64,000 nucleotides of DNA from assembly GCF_028527925.1 (NCBI RefSeq), contig NZ_JAPESW010000022.1, positions 1 through 64,000 of the forward strand, read 5' to 3'. Positions 41,818 through 50,314 of this stretch are shown here, piece after piece. Positions within the stretch are counted from its first letter, which is position 1. Every line of letters begins with the position of its first letter. A program made the position numbers and the translations under genes. The notes under the pieces are model-generated. The model was not told the origin of the DNA and made no database searches. It was given only the letters and a program-made list of their open reading frames with translations. This DNA comes from Cellulomonas fimi (GTDB taxonomy: Bacteria > Actinomycetota > Actinomycetes > Actinomycetales > Cellulomonadaceae).

Positions 41818-42144
41818 ATGGCCTGGATCGTCCTCGTCCTGTCCGGCGTGCTCGAGGCGGGCTGGGCGCTCGCGCTCAAGCAGTCGGCCGGCTTCACCAA
41901 GCTCTGGCCCAGCGTCTGGTTCGTCGTGCTCGCGGCCGCGTCGTTCGCCGGCCTCAGCTTCGCGCTGCGCACCCTGCCCGTCGGCATCGCCTACGGCGTG
42001 TGGGTCGGTGTCGGGGCGGCGACCACCGCGGTCGCCGCCGCGATCATGCTGCACGAGCGCATGTCGGTGCTGACCGTCGTGTCGCTCGTCCTCATCGTCG
42101 CGGGCGTCGTCGGCCTGCAGCTGTCCGGCAGCAGCCACGCGTGA
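41818..42144 (+). CDS. sugE: SMR family efflux protein, SugE/Gdx-like
   Basis: A 108-residue small multidrug resistance protein with four spans and the essential Glu13 in MAWIVLVLSGVLEAGWALAL, then SFALRTLPVGIAYGVWVGVG and HERMSVLTVVSLVLIVAGVV. The early Gly/Trp pattern fits the SugE (guanidinium exporter, Gdx) branch better than EmrE. I find no convincing guanidine riboswitch upstream; control is by the TetR operator instead. It overlaps the TetR gene by GTGA. Confidence 0.88.
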   Translation: MAWIVLVLSGVLEAGWALALKQSAGFTKLWPSVWFVVLAAASFAGLSFALRTLPVGIAYGVWVGVGAATTAVAAAIMLHERMSVLTVVSLVLIVAGVVGLQLSGSSHA

Positions 42145-42698
42145 CCCGCACGGCCAAGGGCACGCTGCGCCGCGACCAGCTCGCCGCCGCGGCCGCCGAC
42201 CTCGTGCTCCGCGAGGGGCCCGGCGCGCTCACGCACCGCCGGGTCGCGGCCGCGGCCGGCGCGTCGCTGTCGGCGACGACCTACTACTTCGCCGACCTCG
42301 ACGAGCTCGCGGCGGCCGCCGGGACCGTGCTCGCGCAGTCGTGGGCGCGCAACGCCGCCTCCGTGCTCGCGACGCTCGACGCCGGTCCGCCGACGGGCGC
42401 CGACCAGGCAGCCGCCGCGGTGGTCGCCGCCGTCCTGCCCCCGGGCGACGACGACGCCGTGCGCGCGCAGTACGAGCACCTGCTCGGGGCGGGGCGCAAC
42501 CGCGCGCTCGCACGGGCGTTCGCCGGCGGGCGTGCGCAGGTCGACGACGTCGTCGCCCGGGTGCTCGCGGCCGTCGGGCTCGACCTGCCGCCCGCGATCG
42601 CGGTCGCGCTCGTCGACGGGGCCGTCGTCAGCGCGCTGTCGGAGGACCGCCCCGTCCGGCCGACCGCGCGCGACCTGCTCCTCGCCGCCGCCGGCTGA
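42141..42698 (+). CDS. TetR family transcriptional regulator
   Basis: A 185-residue TetR protein. The N-terminal HTH is RDQLAAAAADLVLREGPGAL, then THRRVAAAAGASLSATTYYF and ADLDELAAAA. The C-terminal ligand domain is Ala/Val-rich. The GTG start overlaps the SMR stop, so pump and repressor are made together. The 22-bp palindrome at 41716 is the likely operator. Confidence 0.88.
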   Translation: MTRTAKGTLRRDQLAAAAADLVLREGPGALTHRRVAAAAGASLSATTYYFADLDELAAAAGTVLAQSWARNAASVLATLDAGPPTGADQAAAAVVAAVLPPGDDDAVRAQYEHLLGAGRNRALARAFAGGRAQVDDVVARVLAAVGLDLPPAIAVALVDGAVVSALSEDRPVRPTARDLLLAAAG

Positions 42699-42790
42699 CG
42701 GTCGCGGCGACGACGCCCGCTCGTGCCGGCGGTCGACCGCCGACCCCGTCGACGTCCGGGAGCGCCGGGCAGCCGACGTACGCTGGCCCG

Positions 42791-43819
42791 ATGCCCGCCA
42801 CGTCGTCCCCGGTCGTCTGGTCCGTGCCGATGCGGACCCGGTTCCGCGGCCTGACCAGCCGTGACGGGGTCCTGGTCCGGGGCGACGCGGGGTGGGGCGA
42901 GCTCAGCCCGTTCTGGGACTACGACGCGGTCGAGTCCGCCGCCTGGTGGCGTGCGGCACGCGAGGCCGCCGACGAGGGCTGGCCCGACCCCGTCCGCGCG
43001 ACCGTCCCCGTCAACGTCACCGTGCCCGCCGTCGACGCCGCGACCGCGCACCGGATCGTGCGCGCGTCGGGCGGCTGCCGGACCGCCAAGGTCAAGGTCG
43101 CCGAGCCCGGGCAGTCCGTCGACGACGAGGTCGCCCGGCTCGAGGCCGTCCGCGACGCGCTCGGACCCGGCGGTGCGATCCGCGTCGACGCCAACGCCGC
43201 GTGGGACGTCGACACCGCGGTCGCCCGGCTCGCGGTGCTCGACCGCGCCGCCGGAGGGCTCGAGTACGCCGAGCAGCCCGTGCCGACCGTCGACGACCTC
43301 GCCGCGCTGCGCCGCCGCACGAGCGTCCCGATCGCCGCCGACGAGTCCGTCCGGCGGGCCGACGACCCTCTCGCGGTCGCGCGCGCAGGCGCCGCGGACG
43401 TCCTCGTGCTCAAGGTCCAGCCGCTCGGCGGGGTCCGCGCGTGCCTGCGGATCGCCGCGGACTGCGGCCTGCCCGTCGTGGTGTCGTCGGCGCTCGAGTC
43501 GTCGGTCGGGCTCGCGGCGGGCGTCGCGCTCGCGGCCGCGCTGCCGGAGCTGCCGTACGCGTGCGGCCTCGCCACGGCGCAGCTCCTGGCGGCCGACCTC
43601 GTCGCCGACCCGCTCCTGCCGGTCGACGGCGCGCTGCCCGTCCGCCGTCCTGAGCCGGACGCGCGGCTCCTCGCGGCGCACGCGGCCGACGAGGCCCTGA
43701 CCGCGCGCTGGCACCGCCGGCTCGAGGACGTCCTCGCGGTCGTCGGTGGCCGCAGCCCGGGCGGCACCGCGACCCCTCCGGACGGCCTGACCGGCTCGCA
43801 CGTGACGTGGACGGCATGA
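42791..43819 (+). CDS. menC: o-Succinylbenzoate synthase MenC
   Basis: A 342-residue enolase-superfamily enzyme. Active-site residues are Lys102 (TAKVKVAE), metal ligands Asp133 (RVDANAAWD), Glu161 (EYAEQPVP) and Asp184 (IAADESV), and Lys208 (VLVLKVQPLGG). It dehydrates SHCHC to o-succinylbenzoate. TACGCT at 42779-42784 is exactly 6 nt before the ATG, so the message is leaderless. The stop overlaps the menD start. Confidence 0.93.
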   Translation: MPATSSPVVWSVPMRTRFRGLTSRDGVLVRGDAGWGELSPFWDYDAVESAAWWRAAREAADEGWPDPVRATVPVNVTVPAVDAATAHRIVRASGGCRTAKVKVAEPGQSVDDEVARLEAVRDALGPGGAIRVDANAAWDVDTAVARLAVLDRAAGGLEYAEQPVPTVDDLAALRRRTSVPIAADESVRRADDPLAVARAGAADVLVLKVQPLGGVRACLRIAADCGLPVVVSSALESSVGLAAGVALAAALPELPYACGLATAQLLAADLVADPLLPVDGALPVRRPEPDARLLAAHAADEALTARWHRRLEDVLAVVGGRSPGGTATPPDGLTGSHVTWTA

Positions 43820-45690
43820 TGTCCGACGTGACGACGCAGCCACGCGACCCGAGCCCGGCCACCACGGCCGCGCGCGTGCTCGTGCAGGCGCTCGCGACGC
43901 TCGGCGTGCGGGACGTCGTGCTCGCCCCCGGGTCGCGCAGCGCCCCGCTCGCGTACGCGCTCGCCGACGCCGCCCTGCCCGACGACGAGCGTCCCGCCGG
44001 CGCCCCGGCGATCCGCCTGCACGTGCGCGTCGACGAGCGGTCCGCGGGGTTCCTGGCGCTGGGGCTCGCGCGCGCGGCGGCGCACGACGAGGACGGTGCG
44101 CGGCCGGTCGCGGTCGTCACCACGTCGGGCACGGCGGTCGCGAACCTGCACCCGGCGGTCCTCGAGGCGCACCACGCGGGCGTCCCGCTGCTCCTGCTCA
44201 CCGCCGACCGCCCGCACGAGCTGCGCGGCACCGGCGCCAACCAGACCACCGTGCAGCCCGGCATCTTCGGGCCCGCCGTGCGGCTCGCCGCGGACGTGCC
44301 CGCGCCCGTCGGGCTGCCCGACGAGGCCCGCGACCTGCGCCACCTCGCGTCGCGCGCGGTCGCGGCCGCCACGGGCGCGCGCACGGGCGACCCCGGACCC
44401 GTGCACCTCGACCTCGCCTACCGCGAGCCGCTCGTCCCGTCGCCCGGGCCCTGGCCCGAGCCGTCGGCCGTGGGGCTCGGCAACGTGCAGTCGCGCGGCG
44501 CGGGCGCTCCGGGTGCGGTGACCGCCGCGCTCTCGGCGGTCGTCGACGCGCGCGCGGGGTCGGCGTCGACCGCCGGTGCGGGCGGTGCCGCGGCGTCCGG
44601 TCGGCGTCGGGGGGCCGTCCCGACCGTCGTGGTCGCGGGTGACGGCGCCGGCCCGGTCGCGCGACGCGTCGCGGAGGCGTGCGGCTGGCCCCTGCTCGCC
44701 GAGCCGTCGTCGGGCGCGCGCGGCGGGCCGAACGCGATCGCGGCCTACCGGCTCCTGCTCGCGGACCCGCGGCTCGGCGGTGCCGTCCGGCGCGTGGTCG
44801 TCCTCGGCCGCCCGACGCTGTCCCGGCCGGTGCAGCGCCTGCTGGGCCGCGCCGACGTGGAGGTCGTCGTCGTCGCCCCCCAGGGCGGTGCGTGGCCCGA
44901 CGCCGCGCGCAACGCGTCCGACGTGCTCACCGAGGTGCCGGCCCGCATGCTGCGCGGCCGCCTGCACACCCCGACCGGCTGGCTCGAGGCCTGGCAGACG
45001 GCCGGCAAGGCCGCCGACGCGGCGGTCGACGCGCTCCTCGGCGGCCCGGGGGAGCGGGACGCGCGACGCTCCCGGAGCGGCACGCGGGTCACGGGCCCGG
45101 CGCTCGCCCGCGCGGTCGCGGGGGTGCTGCAGCCCCACGACGTCCTGGTCGTCGGCTCGTCCAACCCCGTCCGCGACCTCGACCTCGTGGCCCGCTGGGA
45201 CACCGCCCCGCTCGTCCTCGCGAACCGCGGGCTCGCCGGGATCGACGGCACGCTCTCGACCGCCGCCGGCGTGGCGCTCGGGCTCCCGCGCCGCCGCGTG
45301 CGTGCGCTCGTCGGCGACCTGACGTTCCTGCACGACGTGGGCGGTCTGCTGCGCGGCCCGCTCGAGCCCGTCGTCGACCTGCAGGTCGTCGTCGCGAACG
45401 ACGACGGCGGCTCGATCTTCGCGACCCTCGAGCCCGGCGAGCCCGAGCGGTCCGCCGTCTTCGAGCGCGTGTTCGCGACCCCGCACGGCGTCGACGTCGC
45501 GGCCCTGTGCGCGGGGTACGGGGTGCGGCACACGCGCGTCGTCGACGCCGAGGGCCTGCTGCCCGCGCTCGCGGCGCCCGGGCCGGGCCTGAGCGTGGTC
45601 GAGGTCCGCGTCGACCGGACCGGGCGGCGTGCGCTCGGCGAGCGCGTCGCGGCCGACGTGGCGCGGGCCGTCGAGGGCGCGCTCGGCTGA
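43816..45690 (+). CDS. menD: SEPHCHC synthase MenD (thiamine-diphosphate enzyme)
   Basis: A 624-residue ThDP enzyme. The N-terminal PYR domain has VVLAPGSRSAPLAYALADAA, HVRVDERSAGFLALGLARA and VTTSGTAVANLHPAVLEAHH. The C-terminal PP domain carries the diphosphate motif ALVGDLTFLHDVGGLL ending in VVVANDDGGSIF. It condenses isochorismate with 2-oxoglutarate. A Gly/Ala-rich linker (about 240-275) is longer than in E. coli. Two adjacent ATGs (43816 and 43819) overlap the menC stop; I took the first. Confidence 0.93.
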   Translation: MMSDVTTQPRDPSPATTAARVLVQALATLGVRDVVLAPGSRSAPLAYALADAALPDDERPAGAPAIRLHVRVDERSAGFLALGLARAAAHDEDGARPVAVVTTSGTAVANLHPAVLEAHHAGVPLLLLTADRPHELRGTGANQTTVQPGIFGPAVRLAADVPAPVGLPDEARDLRHLASRAVAAATGARTGDPGPVHLDLAYREPLVPSPGPWPEPSAVGLGNVQSRGAGAPGAVTAALSAVVDARAGSASTAGAGGAAASGRRRGAVPTVVVAGDGAGPVARRVAEACGWPLLAEPSSGARGGPNAIAAYRLLLADPRLGGAVRRVVVLGRPTLSRPVQRLLGRADVEVVVVAPQGGAWPDAARNASDVLTEVPARMLRGRLHTPTGWLEAWQTAGKAADAAVDALLGGPGERDARRSRSGTRVTGPALARAVAGVLQPHDVLVVGSSNPVRDLDLVARWDTAPLVLANRGLAGIDGTLSTAAGVALGLPRRRVRALVGDLTFLHDVGGLLRGPLEPVVDLQVVVANDDGGSIFATLEPGEPERSAVFERVFATPHGVDVAALCAGYGVRHTRVVDAEGLLPALAAPGPGLSVVEVRVDRTGRRALGERVAADVARAVEGALG

Positions 45691-45710
45691 CCTTCCTGCC
45701 CGGCGCATGA

Positions 45711-45729
45711 GGAACTGACAGCAAGTTCC
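45711..45729 (+). promoter_or_regulatory. Inverted repeat in the promoter region of the HtrA-like gene
   Basis: GGAACT and AGTTCC are 7 nt apart and enclose CTGACA, a possible -35 box. The tract is AT-rich compared with its surroundings. It lies 67 nt before the start codon, so it may bind a regulator of envelope-stress expression; that role is inference. Confidence 0.4.
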
Positions 45730-45795
45730 CAGGTTCGTCTGAGCCTCCCTCCAGCGCGACGTCCTTTCATGGAGGTCGACAAGGAGGGACCCACG

Positions 45796-47535
45796 ATGAC
45801 GACCACCCCTGAGCACGGCGCGGGCGAGAACCACCCCCAGGCGCAGCCGACGCAGCCGATCCCGCCGATCGGCGCGACGCAGCCCCTGCCCACGCAGCCG
45901 GCCCACCCGACCAACCCCTTCACCGCACCGCACCCCGCCGCGCCCGGCGAGGTCCACGCGCAGGAGCAGGCCCGCCGCCAGGCGGCGCACGAGGAGGCGC
46001 AGCGGGCGCGCGCCGAGCGCGACGCCGCGTACCACGCGCAGTGGGCGGCGGCGCAGCAGGCGGCCGCGCAGCACGCCGCGGCGCAGTCGTTCGCGCAGCA
46101 GCACCCGGCCCAGCCGTACCCGTCGCCGCAGCAGCCCGTCGCCGTGGGCGCGCATCAGCCGTCGGCCGTGCACCCGCAGGCCGCGCCGCAGCACGCGCCG
46201 TACGGGCCCGTCCGCACCGCCCCGGCGGGCGCCGGCGTGCCGCCGTACGGCCCGACCGCGACGCAGCCCGGCACCACCGGCCCGCGCAAGCGCCGCACGT
46301 GGATCCCCGTCGTGTCGGCCGCGGCGGCCGCCGCGATCCTCGGCGTGGCCGCGACCGGTGCCGCCTTCACGATCGGCGACGAGCGGGCCGACGGCTCGCG
46401 CCCGGCGTCGCTCGCCGAGATCGGCCGCGACTCCACGGACACCGTCCCCGTCGCGGGCTCGACGAACGACGACCCCGACTGGCAGGCCGTCGCCCAGGCC
46501 GTCGCGCCGTCGGTCGTCGCGATCGAGGTCAGCACCGGCCAGGGCGGCGCCCAGGGCTCGGGCGTGATCGTCGACGACGAGGGCCACATCGTGACGAACA
46601 ACCACGTCGTGGCCGGCGCGCAGGGCAAGGTCCAGGTCACGCTGACCGACGGCCGCCTGTTCGAGGCGAGCGTCGTCGGCACCGACCCGACGACCGACCT
46701 CGCGGTCATCAAGCTCGACGACGCACCCGACGACCTCGTCGCGGCGGCGCTCGGCGACTCGGCCAAGGTCGAGGTCGGCCAGTCCGTCATGGCGGTCGGC
46801 AACCCGCTCGGGCTCGCGAACACGGTGACGACCGGCATCGTCTCGGCCGTCGACCGCCCGGTGTCGACGTCCGCCCAGGACGGCAGCCAGGCGACCGTGA
46901 CCAACGCGATCCAGGTCGACGCCGCGGTGAACCCCGGCAACTCGGGCGGTCCGCTGTTCGACGCGCAGGGCCGCGTCATCGGCATCAACTCGTCGATCGC
47001 GACGATGTCGCAGCAGTCCGGCTCGATCGGCCTCGGCTTCGCCATCCCGGTGAACCTCGTGAAGAACATCGCGACGCAGCTCATCGACGACGGCACCGCC
47101 GAGCACGCGTTCCTCGGCGTGAGCCTGTCCGACGGCACCGCGACCGCCGACGGCGTGACCCGCCGTGGCGCGGTCGTCGAGGAGGTCAGCGCGGACTCGC
47201 CCGCGTCGAAGGCCGGCCTCGAGGCCGACGACGTCGTGGTCGCGATCGACGGCAAGGCCGTCGGCGGCGCCGAGTCGCTCACCGCGTACGTGCGGGCGCT
47301 CGCGTCGGGCGACGAGGCCACGCTCACCGTCGTCCGCGACGGCAAGGCGTCCGAGGTCGACGTGACGCTCGCCGCCCGGCAGGAGACGGCCCCGGCCCCG
47401 CAGGACCAGCAGGGTGGCCAGGGCCAGGGCCAGGGCCAGGGCCAGGGCCAGGGCCCGCAGGGTCCCGGTGACCTTCCCGGCGGCATGACGCCCGAGGACC
47501 TCTGGGAGTGGTTCCAGGGCCAGGGCCAGGGCTGA
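45796..47535 (+). CDS. HtrA/DegP-like membrane-anchored serine protease with PDZ domain
   Basis: A 579-residue protein. Residues 1-165 are a long Pro/Gln/Ala-rich cytoplasmic segment. One span follows (WIPVVSAAAAAAILGVAATG, 169-188). The trypsin domain has the triad His270 (HIVTNNHVVAG), Asp301 (DPTTDLAVIKL) and Ser383 (NPGNSGGPLF). A PDZ domain covers about 435-530 (GAVVEEVSADSPASKAGLEA). The C-terminus has alternating Gly-Gln repeats. It is an envelope quality-control protease like mycobacterial PepD. The ATG at 45796 has AAGGAGGGA upstream; an ATG 27 nt earlier lacks a site. Confidence 0.92.
   Translation: MTTTPEHGAGENHPQAQPTQPIPPIGATQPLPTQPAHPTNPFTAPHPAAPGEVHAQEQARRQAAHEEAQRARAERDAAYHAQWAAAQQAAAQHAAAQSFAQQHPAQPYPSPQQPVAVGAHQPSAVHPQAAPQHAPYGPVRTAPAGAGVPPYGPTATQPGTTGPRKRRTWIPVVSAAAAAAILGVAATGAAFTIGDERADGSRPASLAEIGRDSTDTVPVAGSTNDDPDWQAVAQAVAPSVVAIEVSTGQGGAQGSGVIVDDEGHIVTNNHVVAGAQGKVQVTLTDGRLFEASVVGTDPTTDLAVIKLDDAPDDLVAAALGDSAKVEVGQSVMAVGNPLGLANTVTTGIVSAVDRPVSTSAQDGSQATVTNAIQVDAAVNPGNSGGPLFDAQGRVIGINSSIATMSQQSGSIGLGFAIPVNLVKNIATQLIDDGTAEHAFLGVSLSDGTATADGVTRRGAVVEEVSADSPASKAGLEADDVVVAIDGKAVGGAESLTAYVRALASGDEATLTVVRDGKASEVDVTLAARQETAPAPQDQQGGQGQGQGQGQGQGPQGPGDLPGGMTPEDLWEWFQGQGQG
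47413..47450 (+). repeat. Short hexanucleotide repeat (GGCCAG) within the protease gene
   Basis: About six copies of GGCCAG in a row encode (Gly-Gln)n in the C-terminal tail, and three more copies end the gene at 47515-47532. The unit is 6 nt, so slippage changes length by two residues without a frameshift. Confidence 0.8.
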
Positions 47536-47554
47536 CGTCTCGATCCCGAGAACC

Positions 47555-47594
47555 GCGGCCCCGGTGACGGACCAGCACCGGACACCGGGGCCGC
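47555..47594 (+). terminator. Terminator of the HtrA-like gene
   Basis: GCGGCCCCGGTG (47555-47566) pairs perfectly with CACCGGGGCCGC (47583-47594), beginning 19 nt after the stop. The rest of the 346-nt gap to menF holds further hairpins and no visible gene. Confidence 0.8.
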
Positions 47595-47809
47595 TCAGGA
47601 CACGCGGCTCGCTCACCTGAGCCGCTCACCGCGGTCGACCCGACCGCCACCGCCGGGCACCTGCACCCCCCCGGGTGCCCGGAACCCCGACCCGCACGGG
47701 TCACCGCCTCACGGCCGCGTCCCCCGCCCGTGACGGCGACGACACCCGTGCGGCGTCGCGAGGGCCGCTCTCCCCGGCGGCCCTCGCCGCCGCGGTCACC
47801 GACCGCGTC

Positions 47810-47843
47810 GACGCCCCCGGCCCCACGGACGGCCGGGGGCGTC
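47810..47843 (-). terminator. Terminator of menF
   Basis: A perfect 13-bp stem, GACGCCCCCGGCC (47810-47822) with GGCCGGGGGCGTC (47831-47843) and an 8-nt loop, lies 39 nt beyond the menF stop. A shorter 8-bp hairpin (AGGGCCGC/GCGGCCCT, 47761-47784) follows it. Confidence 0.78.
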
Positions 47844-47881
47844 GTGCTGCCCGGAGCGGGGCGGTGGGGGTCAGCGACGCG

Positions 47882-49228
47882 TCAGGCGTCGCGGCCGAGC
47901 GCGTCGCGCATCGGCACGAGCTTCGCCTCGGACTCGGCGAGCTCGGCGGCGGGGTCGGACGCGGCGACGATGCCGCAGCCCGCGAAGAGCCGCACCTCGC
48001 GCGGGTCCTGCGCGTCGACCTGCGCGGACCGCAGGGCGATGCCCCACTCGCCGTCGCCGTCGGCGCCCATCCACCCGACGGGCCCGGCGTAGCGGCCGCG
48101 GTCCATGCCCTCGACCTGCGCGATGAGCGCACGGGCGGCGGTCGTCGGCGTGCCGCACACGGCGGCGGTCGGGTGCAGCGCGGCGGCGAGCGCGAGCGAC
48201 GACGGGTGCGTCGCGGTGCCGACCGGCGCGGCCAGCACGCCGGTCACGTCGGACGCGAGGTGCAGGACGTTCGGCAGGTGCAGCACGAAGGGCACGTCGG
48301 GCACGTTGGTCGACGAGCAGAACGGCTCGAGCGCGTGCGCGACGGAGGACACCGCGTACTCGTGCTCCTCGAGGTCCTTCGACGAGTGCGCGAGGATCGC
48401 GGCGCGCGCCATGTCCGCCGCGTCGTCGCCGGTCCGGCGGATCGTGCCGGCGAGCACGCGCGAGGTGACGAGGCCCTTCTCGGACCGGACGAGCAGCTCG
48501 GGCGTCGCGCCCAGGAGCCCGTCGACGCTGAACGTCCAGCACGACGGGTACCGGCGGGCGAGCCGCTGGAGGGCCCACCGCACGTCGACGGGGTGCTGGG
48601 TGCGCGCGCGCACGTCGCGCGCGAGGACGACCTTGTCGACCTCGCCTGCGCGGATCGCGGCGACACCGGCGGCGACGACGTCGCGCCAGTCGTCCGCGCG
48701 GACGGCGCCGTCGCGGTACTCGACGTCACCCGGGGCGACGGGCGGGACGTGCGGGCCGACGACGTCGGCGAGCGTGGGCGCCGCGCTCAGGCGCGGCCCG
48801 GCGGTGATGGTCGTGAGCCACGTGCGGCCGCCGCGGCGGCCGACGACCACGCGCGGCACGACGACGACGCCGCCCGCGGGGGAGTCGTCGTCGAACGCGA
48901 ACGACGCGAACGCGACGGGCCCGGTGCCGGGCACGTGCACCTCGTCGCGGACCACGGCGTGCGCGAGGACGGACCGCCACGCCTCCTCGGCGCGCGCGAA
49001 CCGGTCGGCGCCGGTGACCTCGACGCGCAGCGTCTCGCCCCACGCGACGATCCCGTCGCCGCGCCGCACCCACGCGAGCGGCGCGTCGGAGGGCAGCAGG
49101 TCGAGCAGGTCCGCGGGGTCGGGGGTGCCGTCGGCGTCGTGCGTCCGGCCGAGGTCGTCGAGGGCGACCGTCCGCACCACGAGCGGCTGGGGGACCGCGT
49201 CCGCGGGCGCGGCGGTCTGCGTGGTCAT
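47882..49228 (-). CDS. menF: Isochorismate synthase MenF
   Basis: A 448-residue chorismate-utilising enzyme. Typical blocks of the C-terminal catalytic domain are AGEVDKVVLARDVRA, GLLGATPELLVRSEKGLVTS, the TIRRTGDD loop, SSKDLEEHEYAVSSV, LHPTAAVCGTPTTAA and LFAGCGIVAASDPAAELAES. It converts chorismate to isochorismate, the first committed step to menaquinone. I see no siderophore genes nearby, and all other men genes flank it, so menaquinone is the likely use. TACCCT (complement of 49236-49241) is 7 nt before the ATG. Confidence 0.92.
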   Translation of the reverse strand: MTTQTAAPADAVPQPLVVRTVALDDLGRTHDADGTPDPADLLDLLPSDAPLAWVRRGDGIVAWGETLRVEVTGADRFARAEEAWRSVLAHAVVRDEVHVPGTGPVAFASFAFDDDSPAGGVVVVPRVVVGRRGGRTWLTTITAGPRLSAAPTLADVVGPHVPPVAPGDVEYRDGAVRADDWRDVVAAGVAAIRAGEVDKVVLARDVRARTQHPVDVRWALQRLARRYPSCWTFSVDGLLGATPELLVRSEKGLVTSRVLAGTIRRTGDDAADMARAAILAHSSKDLEEHEYAVSSVAHALEPFCSSTNVPDVPFVLHLPNVLHLASDVTGVLAAPVGTATHPSSLALAAALHPTAAVCGTPTTAARALIAQVEGMDRGRYAGPVGWMGADGDGEWGIALRSAQVDAQDPREVRLFAGCGIVAASDPAAELAESEAKLVPMRDALGRDA

Positions 49229-49357
49229 CACGTCCAGGGTAGGACTCGTCGCGTGCGGTGCCCGTCGGCTGCGGTGTGACGTACGCGGCACCGGCGAGCG
49301 GCGCGGCGCGCGGGACGCGGCTCGTCGGCGGAGGGCGGACCTGCGACGATGGGCGCC

Positions 49358-50053
49358 ATGTCCCGTGCCTCGCTCGAGAAGGACCCCCGCGACGTCGCGC
49401 GCATGTTCGACGCGGTCGCGCACCGGTACGACGTCACGAACGACGTCATCTCGCTCGGCCAGGACCGCGCGTGGCGCAAGGCGACGCTCGGTGCGCTCGC
49501 GGCGCAGCCGGGGGAGACGGTGCTCGACCTCGCCGCCGGGACGGGCACCTCGGCGGAGCCGCTCGCGGACGCGGGCGTGCGGGTCGTCGCGTGCGACCTG
49601 TCGATGGGGATGCTCGAGGTCGGCAAGCGCCGCCGGCCGGACCTCGCGTTCGTGGCCGGCGACGCGCTGCACCTGCCGTTCGCGGACGCGTCGTTCGACG
49701 CCGTGACCATGTCGTTCGGCCTGCGCAACGTGTCCGACGTGCCGGCCGCGCTCGCGGAGCTGCTGCGCGTGACGAAGCCCGGCGGGCGGCTCGTGGTGTG
49801 CGAGTTCTCGACGCCCACGTGGAAGCCGTTCCGCACGGTCTACTCGAACTACCTGATGCGTGCGCTGCCGCCGGTCGCGCGCGCCGTCTCGAAGGAGCCC
49901 GAGGCGTACACGTACCTCGCGGAGTCGATCCGGGAGTGGCCGGACCAGCGCGCGCTGGGCCTGATGGTCAAGCGCGCGGGCTGGGAGCACGTGGCGTTCC
50001 GCAACCTGTCCGGCGGGATCGTCGCGCTGCACCGCGGCACGCGTCCGGAGTGA
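49358..50053 (+). CDS. menG: Demethylmenaquinone methyltransferase MenG/UbiE
   Basis: A 231-residue UbiE-family methyltransferase. Signatures are [23 protein letters not shown] motif [36 protein letters not shown] and the C-terminal [20 protein letters not shown]. It makes the last methylation of menaquinone. I start at the ATG at 49358, because GACGAT (49345-49350) lies 7 nt before it and contains part of the other ATG (49349). Divergent from menF, so both leaderless promoters lie within 130 nt. Confidence 0.93.
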   Translation: MSRASLEKDPRDVARMFDAVAHRYDVTNDVISLGQDRAWRKATLGALAAQPGETVLDLAAGTGTSAEPLADAGVRVVACDLSMGMLEVGKRRRPDLAFVAGDALHLPFADASFDAVTMSFGLRNVSDVPAALAELLRVTKPGGRLVVCEFSTPTWKPFRTVYSNYLMRALPPVARAVSKEPEAYTYLAESIREWPDQRALGLMVKRAGWEHVAFRNLSGGIVALHRGTRPE

Positions 50054-50223
50054 GCCGTGCGGGTCGGCCGACCGGGTGACGACGCTGGTCGCGGCCCGTC
50101 GTGCGCGGTCCGCCCGATTCTCACGGCCCTTCGCGGGTGGTGCGCCGTGCCCGCGACGCCGGTGACCGGCGTGGTGCCGATGCGGAGCCGCAGGCCAGCG
50201 GCCCTTCTTCACGCCGCCTCCAC

Positions 50224-50238
50224 AGGTTAGGCACACCT
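50224..50238. promoter_or_regulatory. DtxR/IdeR iron-box-like sequence upstream of the menJ-nuo promoter
   Basis: AGGTTAGGCACACCT differs from the core of the DtxR/IdeR consensus (AGGTTAGGCTAACCT) at two positions. It lies 3 nt before the -35 box at 50242, in an otherwise GC-rich gap. No iron regulator is encoded in this window. Confidence 0.4.
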
Positions 50239-50241
50239 TCG

Positions 50242-50270
50242 GAGACACCGTCAGATGCCGTGGTTACACT
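50242..50270 (+). promoter_or_regulatory. Promoter of the menJ-nuo operon
   Basis: GAGACA (50242-50247) and TACACT (50265-50270) are 17 nt apart. Transcription would begin near 50277 and leave a leader of about 38 nt with GGGGAG before the GTG start. It is the best -35/-10 pair I saw in the window. Confidence 0.6.
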
Positions 50271-50282
50271 CGCGCTGACCGC

Positions 50283-50300
50283 ACGTGAACATCGTCACAA
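50283..50300. promoter_or_regulatory. Rex-box-like operator just downstream of the menJ-nuo transcription start
   Basis: ACGTGAACATCGTCACAA matches 11 of the 14 specified positions of the Rex consensus TTGTGAAnnnnTTCACAA. It sits between the predicted start point and the ribosome site, so bound Rex would block elongation. The rex gene is in the same window (27687), and nuo operons are known Rex targets in Streptomyces. Confidence 0.55.
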
Positions 50301-50314
50301 GTGGGGAGCCGCTC

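Noticed and set aside
47413-47450. CRISPR-like or minisatellite array
   Set aside because: The unit is 6 nt, in frame and without spacers; it simply codes for Gly-Gln repeats.
42919-47616. A very long open frame on the minus strand opposite menC, menD and the protease gene
   Set aside because: It is a by-product of high GC in third codon positions. The plus strand holds three recognisable families across it, and the antisense translation is Arg/Ala/Asp-rich with no motif.
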